Of a stretch of DNA of 64,000 nucleotides, positions 9,914 through 62,772 are shown piece by piece (positions within the stretch are counted from its first letter, which is position 1; each line of letters opens with the position of its first letter). The notes below the pieces were generated by a model. It did no database searches and was not told the DNA's origin. It saw only the letters and a list, made by a program, of their open reading frames with translations. The DNA is from Symbiodinium natans. Lineage: Eukaryota; Sar; Dinophyceae; Suessiales; Symbiodiniaceae. A program made the translations under genes and the position numbers. The DNA is taken from NCBI GenBank assembly GCA_905221605.1, contig CAJNDS010002155.1:374001-438000 (forward strand). The letters are read 5' to 3'.

Positions 9914-12760
9914 GACAATGACCGCGATCCCAATGCACGAACACAGCAACCTACACGGGCCGGATAAGGTTGCCGGCCGCTGGCTGGCGATCGGCGAGGA
10001 ATTGTCCCGGACTTCCGCGAGGATCTGGTGCAGGTCGGGCGACATCGGGCGCAACTCTTGCATCGCACATGTCGTCTCCAGGCGGTAGCCCCGGACCATG
10101 GCGCCCACAGCTTGCGCACGTTGCACGTGGCGGCCTGGAATAAGGGTCTACGGTATGTGGCAATGCAAGACTACTACAAGCTCTGGCTCATCGCGTGTAG
10201 CCGATGGGAGCAGCCGGTCAGAGCCGTGTCACAATGCGAACTTCGCACGTTCTTGAGCAGGCTCAAGCAGTTGCGACGCCTCATCGGCAAACAAGAGCGC
10301 GGCAAGGCAGCGGAGGACTGCGCCATGGTGGCCTGCCGCGTAGCCGCGTGCCCCAGATGGCAGTATCATGGGCTGGAGCGTATCCGGCGACTTCCCAGGG
10401 CGGTATTGTACGGAGCGCGCGGTTTTCGCGGGCGACGCGCACATCGCAGAGCAGCCGTTGGTCTGGACGAATGCTGGGTGGCCGAGCGGCTCGCCGAGCA
10501 GTTTTTGTTTACGAACCCGCCTCGCGTTGTACAACTCCACCATGTGGATCTTTGTGACCCTGTGCTTTGGATAAAAATTTAGCAGGTCCGAAGGTTCATG
10601 TTGGATGTATTAATCTTCAACTCTGCAACACGATGATCCCATTGTTGCACGAAAAACTTGTGATCCGAGGACTCGAGCGAGAGAGCCAAGTCTGGTTTCG
10701 CGCGACGTTCGCGCGAGGTTGGGCTGCAGGACTTGCCGCAAATTCATGCAGGCTCACCCCAAAGGGCCGCGTAAAGTGTTGCAAAAAGAGGCACGGCGTT
10801 GCAGGCGTGAATCAAAAGGCGGGCAACACAGCGCCGAACGGCGCCAACTTTGGTTCTCACACACGGTGTTGGAGTGAAAATGATGCTTTGCAAGAGCGGC
10901 GCTTGTTGAACTGGCAAGTTCGTGCAGCAAATGCACCCTTTCTGGGTGAGCCATTGGGGCTTGTTGGACCGCAGCCCTGCAACCACCGTACTGTGCGTGC
11001 ATTCAGAAAATAGACAGCTGAGCTTCCCTTGTTCAGCCAGCACCCGGGTGACATGCACCGTGGTTTTTCGAACCTTGAGTTTCCCTGCCAAGACGTTGCC
11101 TCAGTTTGGACTTTTCGTCAAAGGCAGCCTGGAGGGGGTTGGGGCTTCAAAACCATCCGGAAATCATCCTGAGGTCGACGGGTCACATGCGCAAGAAGTT
11201 GCCCGTTTCCCGGCAAGCCCATCCGCGGCCTTGTCACAACTGTAGATCGCAGTTGGGAGCCTTCGCTCGGATCAAGTTGATTTTGTGCAGAAATCTCGCG
11301 ATTGGCCTGATGCGTTTGAAGGTTTCGCTACATTTTTTCTGCAGCTTGTTTTGCATCTTACACGTGAAACATCGCGTTTCTCTTGTTTACAGAGCCCACA
11401 CCAGCGTAACACATATTGCAGCATCAACGCTTAGGTCCACAGGTACTTGCAGGCGGCAGGGACACTCAAGAGGCCCGCCCTTGGCCCTGAGGATACCCGA
11501 CCACTTGTAGCTGCTGGTCAGGGGCGACGGAACAAAAAGCCGGCGGAGCAGCAGCACACAGAAAAAAACGATTCGGGCGAAACCGGTCTGGCGGTGAACA
11601 CGTAAGTCACGCTCTCGTCGGATGGAATGGTGACATCTCAACCCAAGCAGGGGCAATGCAAAGACAGTGTCGTTCCGGCGGCATACGCTCGTGCATCTTC
11701 AGGAGGCACAGAGGCACTCTGCGTGTCAAAGCGTGGACATCGGTCCTGGAGAACGTTCTGCCGGGCCAGAAGGTGTGCGTGTGCGGCACATAATCCGGTG
11801 AGTCGAAGTCAACTGCGGCAGGTAAAGAAGCCCAGTTGTCGTCGACGACCTGCCGCGCGATGAAAGCTTGAGTGCCATGGTGTGGCGACAAACCAATATG
11901 GACATCTCATGTGTGTGCACGAAGTTTCTGCCAGTGGCAGACTCGTGGAAAACGAGGCGTGGCCTGTTCGTTCTCTGGCGATCCGCTGCGGCATGGCTGC
12001 TTGCCAGTGACATCGCGTGACCGCATGTTGTAGACAGATCCCCTGAGGCCTGGAACGACAGGAATGACTACAAAAGCTTGCCCGCCTCCTGCTTTTGCTT
12101 CCCATCCAGGGTAGCCCGCAGGCTGTGTCCAAAAGGCAAAGAAGCGAAGAAGCACGCGCACGCTCCGTTTTCTTTTTCGTGAAGCCTCAACTGCTAAGCA
12201 AACACACCCAGCGAAGAATCCGAGAGCACTCGACCGGACCTGTCATTGTCGGAGGCATGTTGTTGGACAGACTTTATGTCGGCGTGTGCCGTCTTGGATC
12301 AATGCACCAAGATCGCACCGACGCTGCCCTCCTGGAATTTGTGCCGCCGTCATCCCTTCGGTCATTGTGCTCGAGGCCGTTAGGTTCAAGCGGTGGACGC
12401 TCGGAATAGCGAACTGAGACTGAAAAATCCAGCATCGCCTTCATGCCCCAAACTCCCTTAAACCCTATACAAAACCCAAAGCACGCCCTGCAGCCACACA
12501 ACACACACCCATATGGGGCCCTTCTTTTTGCCGCTGAGACATCGAACTACAAAACAATGCTTTGCATTCACGACTGCGTTCCAGCAGGTGGGGCTCCAAA
12601 AATCGGCAGTGAAGTTGAAGGAGCCATGCCCGAGTTCTTTGTGGCTATAAGTACTACTGCCTACGAACCACCCCAAAAAAGGCTAGATATTCTTCTTCCT
12701 TCTTAAGGGCAATATAGGGATTCTTACCTTTTTTTTTTGGGGGGGGGGGGGTTCTTAAGC
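9360..12760. other. No supported gene; low-homology stretch
   Basis: Open frames on both strands (for example plus 10028-10582 and minus 10229-10543) show no motif I can defend. The minus-strand segment around 10230-10540 is faintly reverse-transcriptase-like (GEPLGHPAFVQTNGC) but no palm motif follows. TTTAGGG tracts are almost absent here, in contrast to everything to the right of 12.8 kb. Confidence 0.4.
9879..9911 (+). repeat. (TC)n microsatellite
   Basis: Uninterrupted CT dinucleotides of about 33 bases. Confidence 0.95.
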
Positions 12761-13907
12761 AAACAGTGGATAAGGGTCTAGGTTTGTAGAGTTGATCTAG
12801 AGGGTGGGGTTCATAGGGCTTCTCAGGGTTTATAGGGGGTTACAGAGGCTTGTGGGGGTTTAGAGGGTTTATAGAGTTGACAGGGTTTCGGGTTCTGGTT
12901 CATGAGCTTTGTCCGTGCTGTCTAAGGCGAAACTATAAGGAAGAGTGGCCCAAAGGTTTTACAGCAGCCTCCTGCCCATACTAAACCCTTTGCAACCCCC
13001 TTAACCCTTTAAAATGGTAAAGCCTAAACCCTAAACCCTGAACCCTAAACCCTAAATAAAGCCTGTGAAACCCTGACGAATAAGGGATTGCCCTGCTCCT
13101 GAGCGCACACTGCCCAAATCGCAGATCTTTCTGCTGCCCCCAAGCTGCTGCCCGCAGAAGGGAAAGGAAACTGGAGCTCTGCCCAAAACTGGTCGGGGTG
13201 CTGTCATCCACAAGGTTCCGACCCTCATTCTTACAAGGGCCGCTGCCTTTGATAAGCTTACATATGCCTACATGCTCAATGCACGACTGCAGCTTTAAGT
13301 GCGCAAGGGCCCCCCCCACATGGCCTTCAACTTCAGGCCGTGTGAGGGACCCAGGCATGTGACAGCGCGCCACTTTGTGGCACCAGCGGACAGGCAAACA
13401 AATCACACTGCTACAGTTGAAATTGGTCTTTCAACTGGGGGAGGGTGGGCCCTTGAACATGTTGAAGGTTGCTGCCTGGCCTGGGCTCTTTCAACTGGAT
13501 GTGAAGCTTATGACTGAGAAAAGGGCCATGGCCCCTCCCCCCCTAAAGAATCACAGGTGTGTCGAACTTCTGCGACTCCTCAAGGGAAGGTTCAGGTTTT
13601 AGTGGCAGTATGGACCCTAAACCCTACGTAAACCCGCTTGAGCACAAGTAGCAAGACGCAAGTCTGAAACACAGGGTTGTAGACTCGTGCATGTTCAGAA
13701 GAATCGCCAGCACGTTGACATTGAAACCCTGAACCTGTGAAGATAAACATCATATAAGGACTCGTAAAGGTTTAGGGAGATCCGGCGCCCAGAGAGCCGC
13801 GAGAGCCCAGTCCTCCCATGGCTCGTCTAGACCTTCTCAAATCCTTAGTAGCCCAGTCACCAGATTGGAACCTTGAACCCCGCAAAAAAACAGGGGAAAA
13901 GGGTACT
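12761..13907 (-). other. 3' flank of NNT gene, first telomere-like repeats
   Basis: The left limit of the TTTAGGG-rich territory. Variants of TTTAGGG (plus) occur at 12.78-12.9 kb and CCCTAAA near 13.02-13.06 kb. I see no coding island that continues the transhydrogenase, so this is probably the 3' UTR and flank. A possible inverted-repeat remnant (TTCTTAAGCAA at 12752-12762) resembles the element at 24.1 kb. Confidence 0.45.
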
Positions 13908-54629
<40,722 letters not shown>

Positions 54630-55190
54630 CTTCCACAGACGGGGATAGGTTTAGGGTTCAGGGTTCAGGGTTCAGGGTTTAGGGTTTAGGGTTTAGGGTT
54701 TAGGGTTTAGGGTTTAGGGTTTAGCGTTTAGGGTTTAGGGTTTGGGGTTTGGGCTTTGGGGTTTGGGCTTTGGGGTTTAGGGGTTTTTGGGATTTCAGGG
54801 AGTTTAGGGATGTTAGGGTTTAGGGCATAGCGGCATAGGGCATCAGGCATAGGGTTTAGGGCTTAGGGTTTGGGAGGCCCCCACCAATCCGAAGGCCCTG
54901 CAAGCCAAAGACCTCCAAGCGCACAAGCTGGCTCACAAAAGACAAGATCTAAGCCCTGAGCCTTTTAAGCCCTAAACCCTAAAACCTAAGCCTACTAAAC
55001 CCCCAAACACCGTATCAAGTTTGGGCCACGGGTTTCAGGTGGCCATGGATGCCTCAGTAGGCAACAAGTCTCTGTCGGCCAATGTAAGAATCTCTGAATC
55101 TTCCTAGATAAGGGGGTTTAGAGTTTAGGGTGGAAGGGCTTGTAGGGTTTTTAGGGTTTTTGGGGGTCAGGGTCCAGGGTTACTAGGAAG
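54630..55190 (-). other. Region upstream of NNT exon 1, telomere-like repeats
   Basis: Contains TTTAGGG arrays (54.66-54.73 kb). An exon-like island around 55035-55080 has no clear protein match and no Met in a convincing frame. The true first exon was not found here. Confidence 0.4.
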
Positions 55191-55194
55191 TAGC

Positions 55195-55620
55195 TTCATA
55201 CATGTACTCTTCTATTGGGTGCTGAGATGAAGAGCACACATGTGTCTCCAAATATCTGCTGGTGGAGGCAGGAGGGGGGGGAGGCTCTAGTCTACTCTCA
55301 AATCAGGGGGCATCTAGCTACTGATTATTCTGATTTGGGGGTTACAGGTATAAAGGGCTTGAGGCCTAGGGTGCTTTGGCGAAGGCCCACAGTTGCAGCT
55401 GTCCTACCAAACTGCGCAGCCTATCTGCCTAAACCCTAAACCCTAAACACCCTAAACCCTGAACCCTAAACCCTGAACCCTAAACCCTAAACACCAAACC
55501 CTGGAAAGGCTGCCAACGGCTGCAACCAGAAGATGGGGTCTCACGGCTCAGGGCTCGGTGCCGCGGAGAGCCTACCCTGCCAAGCTCAAGAGTCACCAAA
55601 GCCCGGGCCTAGGGCTTGAG
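55195..55620. repeat. Dispersed repeat pair, member 1
   Basis: Shares several blocks in order with 60295-60800: TACTCTTCTATTGGGT-like, CTGGTGGAGGCAGG-like, CAAATCAGGGGGC-like and GGAAAGGCTGCCNANGGCTG. Probably an old duplication of about 450 bases. Telomere-like repeats differ between the two. Confidence 0.7.
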
Positions 55621-56009
55621 GGGAAGAGGGTTTACTGTCAACCATGATCCCTAACCCTAAACCCTAAACCCTAAACCCCAAACCCTGCAGTAGGCCTGAG
55701 ATCGAAATCAAATGTCGAGAGCTCGGGTCTCGTATGTCGTTTTGGGGGGGGTTTGAGGTACTTCAGGGAGCCAGAAGTATGCGTTTCCTGTTTTCTTCTG
55801 CTGTGATGTGCGGGTGAGCCGAACTGGGATCTTGGCCGATTTTCTGCCAAGTTCGGAGAATACTGTCGGACTGAAAGCATCGGCTGACAGCACAACCATC
55901 AAGCGCCATGTGATGGAGCGGAAGACGCGCTGACAGCTTAAACAAACTCCAGGCGATCAGCAGACGATGATGACATCCTGTGGTCTCGCCGGTTCTTGGC
56001 CGCTGTCTT

Positions 56010-56537
56010 TCACTGCTGATGATGCCCGGGCATCTGGCCGCCCATCTGCATCTGCATCTGTTGCAGCAACTGCTGCATTTGTTCTCCGCTGGGGGGGGTC
56101 ATCGCAAGGCCCGGCCGGTGGCCCATGTGACTCATGTGAATTTGCCACTGCTTCATTAGCTCTGGACTGGAAATGGACTTCTCCAGCTGAGGCATCGAGC
56201 CCATCGAGCCACCCTTGTGCTGCATCTTCTCCATCTGCTCCAACTGCTGCAACTGCTGTGCGCTGGGCATGCCCCCGATCATGGGGGCCATCTGCATATG
56301 CTGCTGCTGCTGCTGTTGCTGCTGCCACTGCTGATGCGTGTCCATGGTCAGGGAAGACTTGCCCTGAAAGACGCCGAAGTTCTGGAAGCCCAGGCCCAGG
56401 AGGCCCACGAGCCCGAGCCCCAGAGCCGCCGCCAAAGCCACCTTCGCCACCTTCCCCCAGCGGAAGCTCGGAGCGATCGGAGCGACCTCTTCCTCGGACT
56501 GGGAGGGCACGGCCTCGAGATCGAAGGGTGCGGCCAT
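56010..56537 (-). CDS. Small single-TM protein with Q/M-rich tail
   Basis: 175 residues from the Met of MAAPFDLEAVPSQSEEEVAP; an in-frame extension upstream exists, but the copy at 35.6-37.0 kb is also conserved from this Met. Acidic N-terminus, then one TM helix (VALAAALGLGLVGLLGLGF, residues ~32-52), then a Gln/Met/His-rich tail with a CAG/CAA-type Gln run (QQWQQQQQQQQHMQM) and a final QMQQLLQQMQMQMGGQMPG. Predicted type: tail-exposed membrane protein of unknown role. It has no introns, unlike its neighbour, suggesting a retrocopy origin or a young gene. I do not recognise the family. Confidence 0.72.
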   Translation of the reverse strand: MAAPFDLEAVPSQSEEEVAPIAPSFRWGKVAKVALAAALGLGLVGLLGLGFQNFGVFQGKSSLTMDTHQQWQQQQQQQQHMQMAPMIGGMPSAQQLQQLEQMEKMQHKGGSMGSMPQLEKSISSPELMKQWQIHMSHMGHRPGLAMTPPSGEQMQQLLQQMQMQMGGQMPGHHQQ

Positions 56538-56905
56538 GTCTCGAAACTTGCAGAGGTCGTGGCAAGCAAGATGAGCGCCTTTTTTCCTTGCGCCGAAGCT
56601 TTCAAAGGCTTGAGCAGAGAAGGGGCAGACAAGCCAGCACGAGAAATCCCTGAGCAGCATGGGAGAGCTTCCAGCGCAGGCTTGACTCGGCACATTAGCG
56701 GCCCAGGAGCATGGGAAACACCCCTAAACCCTAAACCCCTAAAACCCTCAACCCTAAACCCCAAACCCCTAAACCCTGAACCCTAAACCCGCCCCTATTA
56801 TAGGCCCCGTCTTGCCTTGTCGTCCTTCAGGAGTGGAGTTGCCGATGCCATCCGTTACCTGCGGCATAACGCTTTGAAGGGGGTTTAAGGTTTAGGGTTT
56901 AGACG

Positions 56906-56931
56906 GGGGGGGGGGGGGGGGGGGGGGGGGT
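56906..56931 (+). repeat. Poly-G tract
   Basis: About 25 consecutive G. Confidence 0.93.
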
Positions 56932-58376
56932 TTAAGGATTAAAGCAGCGTGGGGGGAAACTCCTCCTCAACACACGGAGGGCGTGCCCGGCCCTTCTAAT
57001 GCCAAGCCTCTGAAGCCCAGAAAACCCGAAACCCTGAACATTCCGCCCTGAACCAGAAACCCGGAAAGCTCAACCTGAAACTCTACACCTAAAGTCTTAA
57101 AATCCTAAGATGCGCAGGCAAGAGGGCCACGTAGTGCTTGGAGCTTAAGATCCGAAAGCTGGGATGCTGGCCTGCCCTAGGTGACAAGCGGATAGGGACG
57201 CTTCCTGATACCTCCACTTAAGCAGAAATGGCTGCATGATGAGAAAAAAGAACCTCACAGAGAGGCAGGTAGACACGGCCCCTGAATGTGTTCGAATGAC
57301 ATCTGCATTGTTTAGGCCTGACCCCGACATCTTGTTTAGGCCTTCCCGACCCCCCACCGGGCTCTGCTTGCATGACCGAAGCCAAGTAAACCCCTAGCCA
57401 AAGACCCCGAACTCGAACCCATGAGTTCTTCGCCTGAGGGATTCCCTGAATACACTCCTATATTATGTGGCCTTCACATTCTTGCAAGGGCTTCTTCCCC
57501 CCGCGACCCCCAACCGTCCCCACCAAACACTTTTTAGAGCCTATCTATATTATAGACCGCAACCCTGGTGCCCAAAAAAGACCCTCAAAAGCCTTAACAA
57601 CCCCCCTGTCAGCCCTACAAACCAGGCAACAAAAAGAGTGAAGCACTGCCAGGCCCCGGAAACATCCACACCGAGTCGTCCGCGGCTGGGCGAGGTGGAC
57701 ACATCGCACGGGGCAGCGCTGCCGGCGACCGTAGGTTGATCATGATTGGGGGAAGGGGGAAGGGGGTTTAGGGCTTAGGGTTTCGGGTTTAGGGTCTGGG
57801 GCGTTTGGGGGGGTTCAGGGTTTGGGGTTTTGGGGATGAGGGGTCGGAGGCAAAGTCAAGGTCTGACTCTGAGTGTTGGATCAGCATGAGGGCTTCGGGT
57901 TTGTGGGCTGGGGCTTAAGCTGCGGCCAGTCTCTTTTTTGGGGAGCTTCAGCACTATGCGCGAATGGGTGTGCGGTGAAGGTTTAGGGCTTAGCGGTAAA
58001 ACCCTGAACCTTAAGCATTCCCACATAAGCCCACGAAGCCCTCTACGCCCTAGCCCATAAACAGCCTGCACGACTTCGAGCCCACGACCACTTCAGCAGA
58101 GCGTCCGGAATGTGAAGGCCAGCCAGCTCGGAGCTTCGGGCTCGGGACCCTAAACTAAACAACTAAACTCTAAGCCCTAAACCGAAGGGTTTAGGGCTTA
58201 GGGTTTAGGGTTTAGGGATTTAGGGGTTTAAGGTCTTGGGCTTAGGGCCAAGGGGGTTTAGGGCTAAGGGGCACAGAGCTCACCGGACGTGAGGCCCTGG
58301 AGAGTCTAGACCCTACAGTGGCCCTACAGGCACGCATCTACACCCCAACCTTCCCCCCTCCCTTTACCTCCTAAAT

Positions 58377-58478
58377 TTGGGATGTTCCCCCTTATATTGG
58401 AAGTCCTCCATGGGGATTCTCGTAGGGGGTACTAGAATCCTTATTAAGGACTGCTAGTAGAAGGGGGGAACATCCCAA
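58377..58478. mobile_element. MITE-like element, GGGATGTTCCCCC family, copy 2
   Basis: Terminal inverted repeats TTGGGATGTTCCCCCTT / AAGGGGGGAACATCCCAA, 102 bp. Confidence 0.85.
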
Positions 58479-59067
58479 TCAAACCCTCAACCAAGAATGC
58501 CTTTGAGGAAAGATTAATGCTGAACGGCCGGCTGGATGGCCTCACGCTTTCACGTTGCGGTACCCATGCTGCTCTTTTGAGGACGTGCTTTGCGGGTTCA
58601 GGGCGGGGGTTGTTAGGGTTTAACCCTAAACCCTAAACCCTAAACCCTAAACCTTTAGTTCTGTTTCAGGTCAACCACAAAGTGCAATGTAGGTCGCACT
58701 TTTCACCGCGGGAGGCGGCGCCATCGCTGGACGAGGGGCCCAGGGGCGCTCCACCGCTTTGAGAGCCACCCGTCGGGAAGCCTCGCACTCAAAGCTGGCA
58801 CGCGCCCCCCCCCCCCCCTCAAAACAAAAAGAGGACAAAAGCAAACAGTTTGAACCCCCAACCCGGTTTCAAGGTCTAAAGGTCGAGGGCATCACGGCCT
58901 AAGCCCGAAACCCTAAACCCCAAACCCCAAACCCCAAACCCCAAACCCTTCACGGTCTGGAGGAGCCCTCGGCTGGTGGCAGCTGTAGCGGCTAACAGCC
59001 TGTAGCCCGATGGGCCCAGAACCTACAAAGCCTCAACCCTCAACCCTGAACCCGTAAACTCCAAAGC

Positions 59068-59157
59068 TTGGGATGTTCCCCCTGATGCGCGCAGTCCTTA
59101 CTAGGAGTCATAGTACCCCCAAAAAAGAACAAGGACTGTTAAGGGGGGACATCCCAA
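59068..59157. mobile_element. MITE-like element, GGGATGTTCCCCC family, copy 3
   Basis: Terminal inverted repeats TTGGGATGTTCCCCC / GGGGGGACATCCCAA, 90 bp. The core shares CAGTCCTTACTAGG and TAGTACCCCC with the other copies. Confidence 0.85.
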
Positions 59158-59526
59158 CCTGAAGCCCTAAAGCCCAGGTCTTCTCATGGCCTTCTTCGTC
59201 ATGAGCCCGATCAACGCCTCGGCACTACGCCCTGTCCAGGTTGGCAGCCTGCAACATCTAAGTGGGTCATTTAGGGTTTAGGGTTTAGGGTTTGGGGTTT
59301 GGGGTTTAGGGTTCAGGGTTGCCTGTTCCAAGGGAATTCTGAAAAAGGTCCTTTTCGGGATGGACCGGGATGGACTGTCAAAGAGCATATGCCCTAAGCC
59401 CGAACCACACCAAAGGGAACTCAACAAACCCCATCATCCCCCTAGACCCCGTAAACCCCATAAGCCCCTCAACCCTATAATCACCCTACACCCCCCAAAC
59501 AAAAAAACCCTACGCCAAAAAGCTGC

Positions 59527-59604
59527 CTTGAACAGCGCGTCGCGGCCGTCGAGTCGGACGACCCAGCGCTGGCGGTCGCGGGCGAAGCGCTGCAGCTCGC
59601 CGAC
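59527..59604 (-). CDS. Exon of unidentified gene, RW-containing SH3-like segment
   Basis: 78 nt, phase 0 at both ends: VGELQRFARDRQRWVVRLDG, then RDALFK. Acceptor AAAG|G, donor GC. Together with 60190-60237 it gives LN.K.G.VG.F..D.QRW.VRLDG, a small beta-barrel pattern common in dinoflagellate multidomain proteins. Confidence 0.65.
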
Positions 59605-60189
59605 CTTTGGGCTGTTAGGGTTTAAGGTTTAGGTTTAGGGTTTAGGGTTTCGGGTTTCGGGTTTAAGGTTAGGGTTTGGGGTTTGGGGTTTAGGGTTTAG
59701 GGTTTAGGGTTTAGGGTTTAGGGTAAGAGCTGCTCTGCTTGGGCATTCAGGCGTCGAGGCGGATTCGGGGGGGGGGGGCGGCGGGGCTTTGACGGCTCAA
59801 ACTCGGGCTTGAAAATGGGCGAGGGGCCTTTAGGGCTTAGGGTGATGAAGGGTTTCATTGACTTTGAGTTGGGCTTGAAGCTTTGGGGTGTAGGGCTTTG
59901 AGACTGAAGGTCCAAAAATGTCGGTTGCAGATTCCAGTGGTGGCCTTTGTCAGGGACCTTTGGCAGTGAGTTTTTGTGTTGAGGGTTTTGGGGCTTTGGG
60001 GTTTCGTGGCTCTGGGCAGTTTTCAGAGCGTCTTCGATCTGAGGGATTTGCCGCGAGGCTGTGGCATTCCACTCCATCAGCCCTGCAATGAAGCCCTCAC
60101 ACAGGTGTACAGCAGCACCGCACCATCTAATCTCAACCCTAAACCCTATCTCCTTACACGGGAGCCCCGCGACCAGAGCCATTTAGCGC

Positions 60190-60237
60190 CCCGGCTTTGT
60201 CGTTCAGCTGCGCCGCGTTCAGCCGTGCCAGTCTTAC
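60190..60237 (-). CDS. Exon of the same unidentified gene
   Basis: 48 nt: VRLARLNAAQLNDKAG. Acceptor CAG|G, donor GC (GGG|GCGC). Phase 0 at both ends, consistent with the exon at 59527. Confidence 0.6.
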
Positions 60238-60294
60238 CTGTTCCAAGAGAACTTTTGTAGGATTCACGGTTCAGGGTTTAGGGTCTAGGGTCAC

Positions 60295-60800
60295 AGCTTC
60301 GCGAATTTGCTCTTCTATGGGTACAGAGATGAAACAAGCAAACGGGTCTCCAATTCTCGGCCCTGGTGGCAGGGGAGGGGCTCTACCCTGAAATCAGGGG
60401 GCTTAGGGTTTAGGGTTTGGGGTTCAGGGTTTAGGGTTTAGGGTTGAGGGTTTAGGGTTTAGGGGCTGCAGGCGGGGGGCTCAAGGACTAGGCGCTTTGC
60501 CTGTCAGACTTTGCTGGCAGCCTTTCTCTTTTGGAAAGGCTGCCCATGGCTGCAGCCAGAAGGTTGGGGTTTCCGGTTTTGGGATTTCCGGTTCCGGTTC
60601 GACCCCCCACCCTAACCCCAAATCCTAGACCCTAAACCCTAAACCCTAAACCCTAAACCCTATAAACCCTAAACCCTATAACCCTAAACCCTATAAACCC
60701 TAAACCCTATAACCCTAAACCCTTCAGGTTTGGCTAACCGTTTCATGGCTCAGGGCTTGGTGCCATGGAGCCTCTGCTCTGCCAAGCAAAGCAAGAAAGC
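60295..60800. repeat. Dispersed repeat pair, member 2
   Basis: Counterpart of 55195-55620; see that entry. Confidence 0.7.
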
Positions 60801-61899
60801 CTGGGAGTACGGGGTTTGGGTTTTGAGGTTTAAGGTATAGGGTTTAGGGTTTAGGGTTTAGGGTTTAGGGTTTAGGGCAAGAAAGCCTGGGAGTACGGGG
60901 TTCGGGTTTTGAGGTTTTGGGGTTTAAGTGGGGCCCCCTGGCAGCCTGATCGCCGGCGGAGAGGGCATCGCGCCCGGCCGCCGGACAAAGCTGGGAATTG
61001 TCGGGTTCAGGGCATTAGGGTATTAGGGTTATGAGGCTATCAGGGTATTAGTGTTTGGGAAAATTAGGGTATATTGGGGTATGTTGGGGTATTTTAGGGT
61101 ATATTAGGGCATCATAGGGTACGAAAGGGTATTATAGGGTATTGGGGTTTTTTGGGCTCCCGGCTTTCCAAGATTGCAGGGTTCGGGGTTTAGGGTTTCA
61201 TTGCTGGGTTCTGGGCTTGAGGGTTTCGGGGATGTGCGTTTCAGGGTTTGAGGCTTCAGGGCTTCGGGCTTTAGGGTCTCAGGGTGTTGGCCTCTAGAAT
61301 TTGGGTTGGTTCAGGGTCAATGGAGGAGCGTGACGCTCTTCGGGGTGCTTAGGGTACACAGGGTAAAAAAGGGCTGTAGGATTCTCAGTTTTGAGGCTCG
61401 GGGTTTCGGGGTGTTTGGTTGAGGTTGTCAGAGCTCAGAGGTGTTTGGTACACGTAGATGTCCAGGCAGAGATCTGGCGCTTCGGGTTCAAGGGAGTGAG
61501 CCCCAAAGGCCCCAGAAATCCAAAGTTTAGGGTTTGTTTAGGGTTTAGGGTTTAGGGTTTAGGGTTGAGGGTTTAGGGTTCAGGGTTTAGGGTTTAGGGT
61601 TCAGGGTTTAGGGTTTAGGGTTTAGGGTTTAGGGTACCCAGGTGTCTCAGACCTTGCAGCAGACTGAATCTTGGCAGACTGTCACGCAAGCACGTGGGGT
61701 TGATCATCAGTGCTCAGGGCTTAGCGGGCTTGGTCGGGGGCAACCCCCGCAGCGCTGTAACCCTAAACTTGAGGCTCCACAAACCCGATGAACCCTGTGA
61801 ATCCTACAAGCTGTACATGCCGATGGAAGCCCTAGAAGCACTTAAAGCCCTGCACATCCTGGGCCCTAAGCCCCAGAAGCTGTAGCCTCTTCAGGGGCC

Positions 61900-61960
61900 C
61901 TGGCCGAGAAGTGGCCCGTGGCAGAGTCGTAGCCTGGCGTCCACCGCCCGTAGTGGGCCC
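61900..61960 (-). CDS. Exon-like island, unknown
   Basis: Minus strand: GAHYGRWTPGYDSATGHFSA after a TAG acceptor. A coherent, non-repetitive peptide, but no family recognised. The downstream boundary is uncertain. Confidence 0.45.
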
Positions 61961-62699
61961 CTATGCTCCTTTTGGCCCAAAAAACCTTGCCTAAACCCTG
62001 AACCCTTGCGAGAGCGCCCGTTAAACAAAGAAGAGTAGGCTACGCTGGGGCCGAATACCTAGATCCCTAGCTCTGCAGCATGAGGAATCATTGGAGCTCA
62101 TGGGATACTAGAACCAGCCTCGTGAAGAGAAAACTGCAAAAACCCAACACGCTCCTCTCCTAGTCCATGAACCTAAGCCGCATGAAACCCTAAACCCTAA
62201 ACCCGAATTAAACCCTAAACCCTACACCCTAAAAAAAACCCTCCCCTCCTCCCATTCTCGCCACCTTCGCCGCAGTTGGGGCAAATCTGGCGGCTCTCTC
62301 CTGCAAACCCAGCGCCCTCAACACCCCAAAAAGGTACTTTGCGTGCGCTCTTGACGACCCTGTGTTTGTCTCTTGCGCTTTGAGTTGGGGCTCTTACAGG
62401 ATTCAGTTTTGGACTGGAGGCACTTCGAAAGCCCTTTTGTTGGTTAAGAAGGCCCCCTTCAAACCCAAGCAGGGAAAGCGTCATGAGATCTCCCAAGCAG
62501 CTACCTTGTTAAGTATCAGGCCACCCCAAGACGGCGCAAGGTCCCGAAACCAAGGAAACCTATAAGCCCGCCTTTCACGGCTCCGCGGGAGGGGGGGGGG
62601 GGGGGCTCAGGCTCTCGGCTGCCAAGTCTAGGTTAGAAGGCGTAATTGGAGTTGAAATACAAGGTTTAGAGGGCTAAATGCATCGGGTTGATACGGCTT

Positions 62700-62704
62700 A
62701 TGTA

Positions 62705-62735
<31 letters not shown>

Positions 62736-62772
62736 ATATGTATATGTGTATATATGTATATATATATATATC
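62700..62772 (+). repeat. (TA)n-rich microsatellite
   Basis: Alternating TATATG/TATATA for about 70 bases. Confidence 0.95.

Larger units (their letters stand above)
56940..59160 (-). other. Exon-like islands of unknown gene
   Basis: Between telomere-like tracts, minus-strand islands read as coherent peptides: 58085-58130 (LAGLHIPDALLK), 58720-58790 (ASRRVALKAVERPW) and 58950-59000 (LLAATAATSRGLLQTVK). Another, at 56835-56865 (VTDGIGNSTPE), lies just left of this span. Several are Ala/Arg-rich and could belong to an NNT mitochondrial presequence or to another gene. I could not join them by phase. Confidence 0.35.

Noticed and set aside
10028-10582. A 184-codon plus-strand ORF
   Set aside because: No motif, Arg/His-rich composition typical of GC-rich shadow frames, and equally long frames on the other strand.
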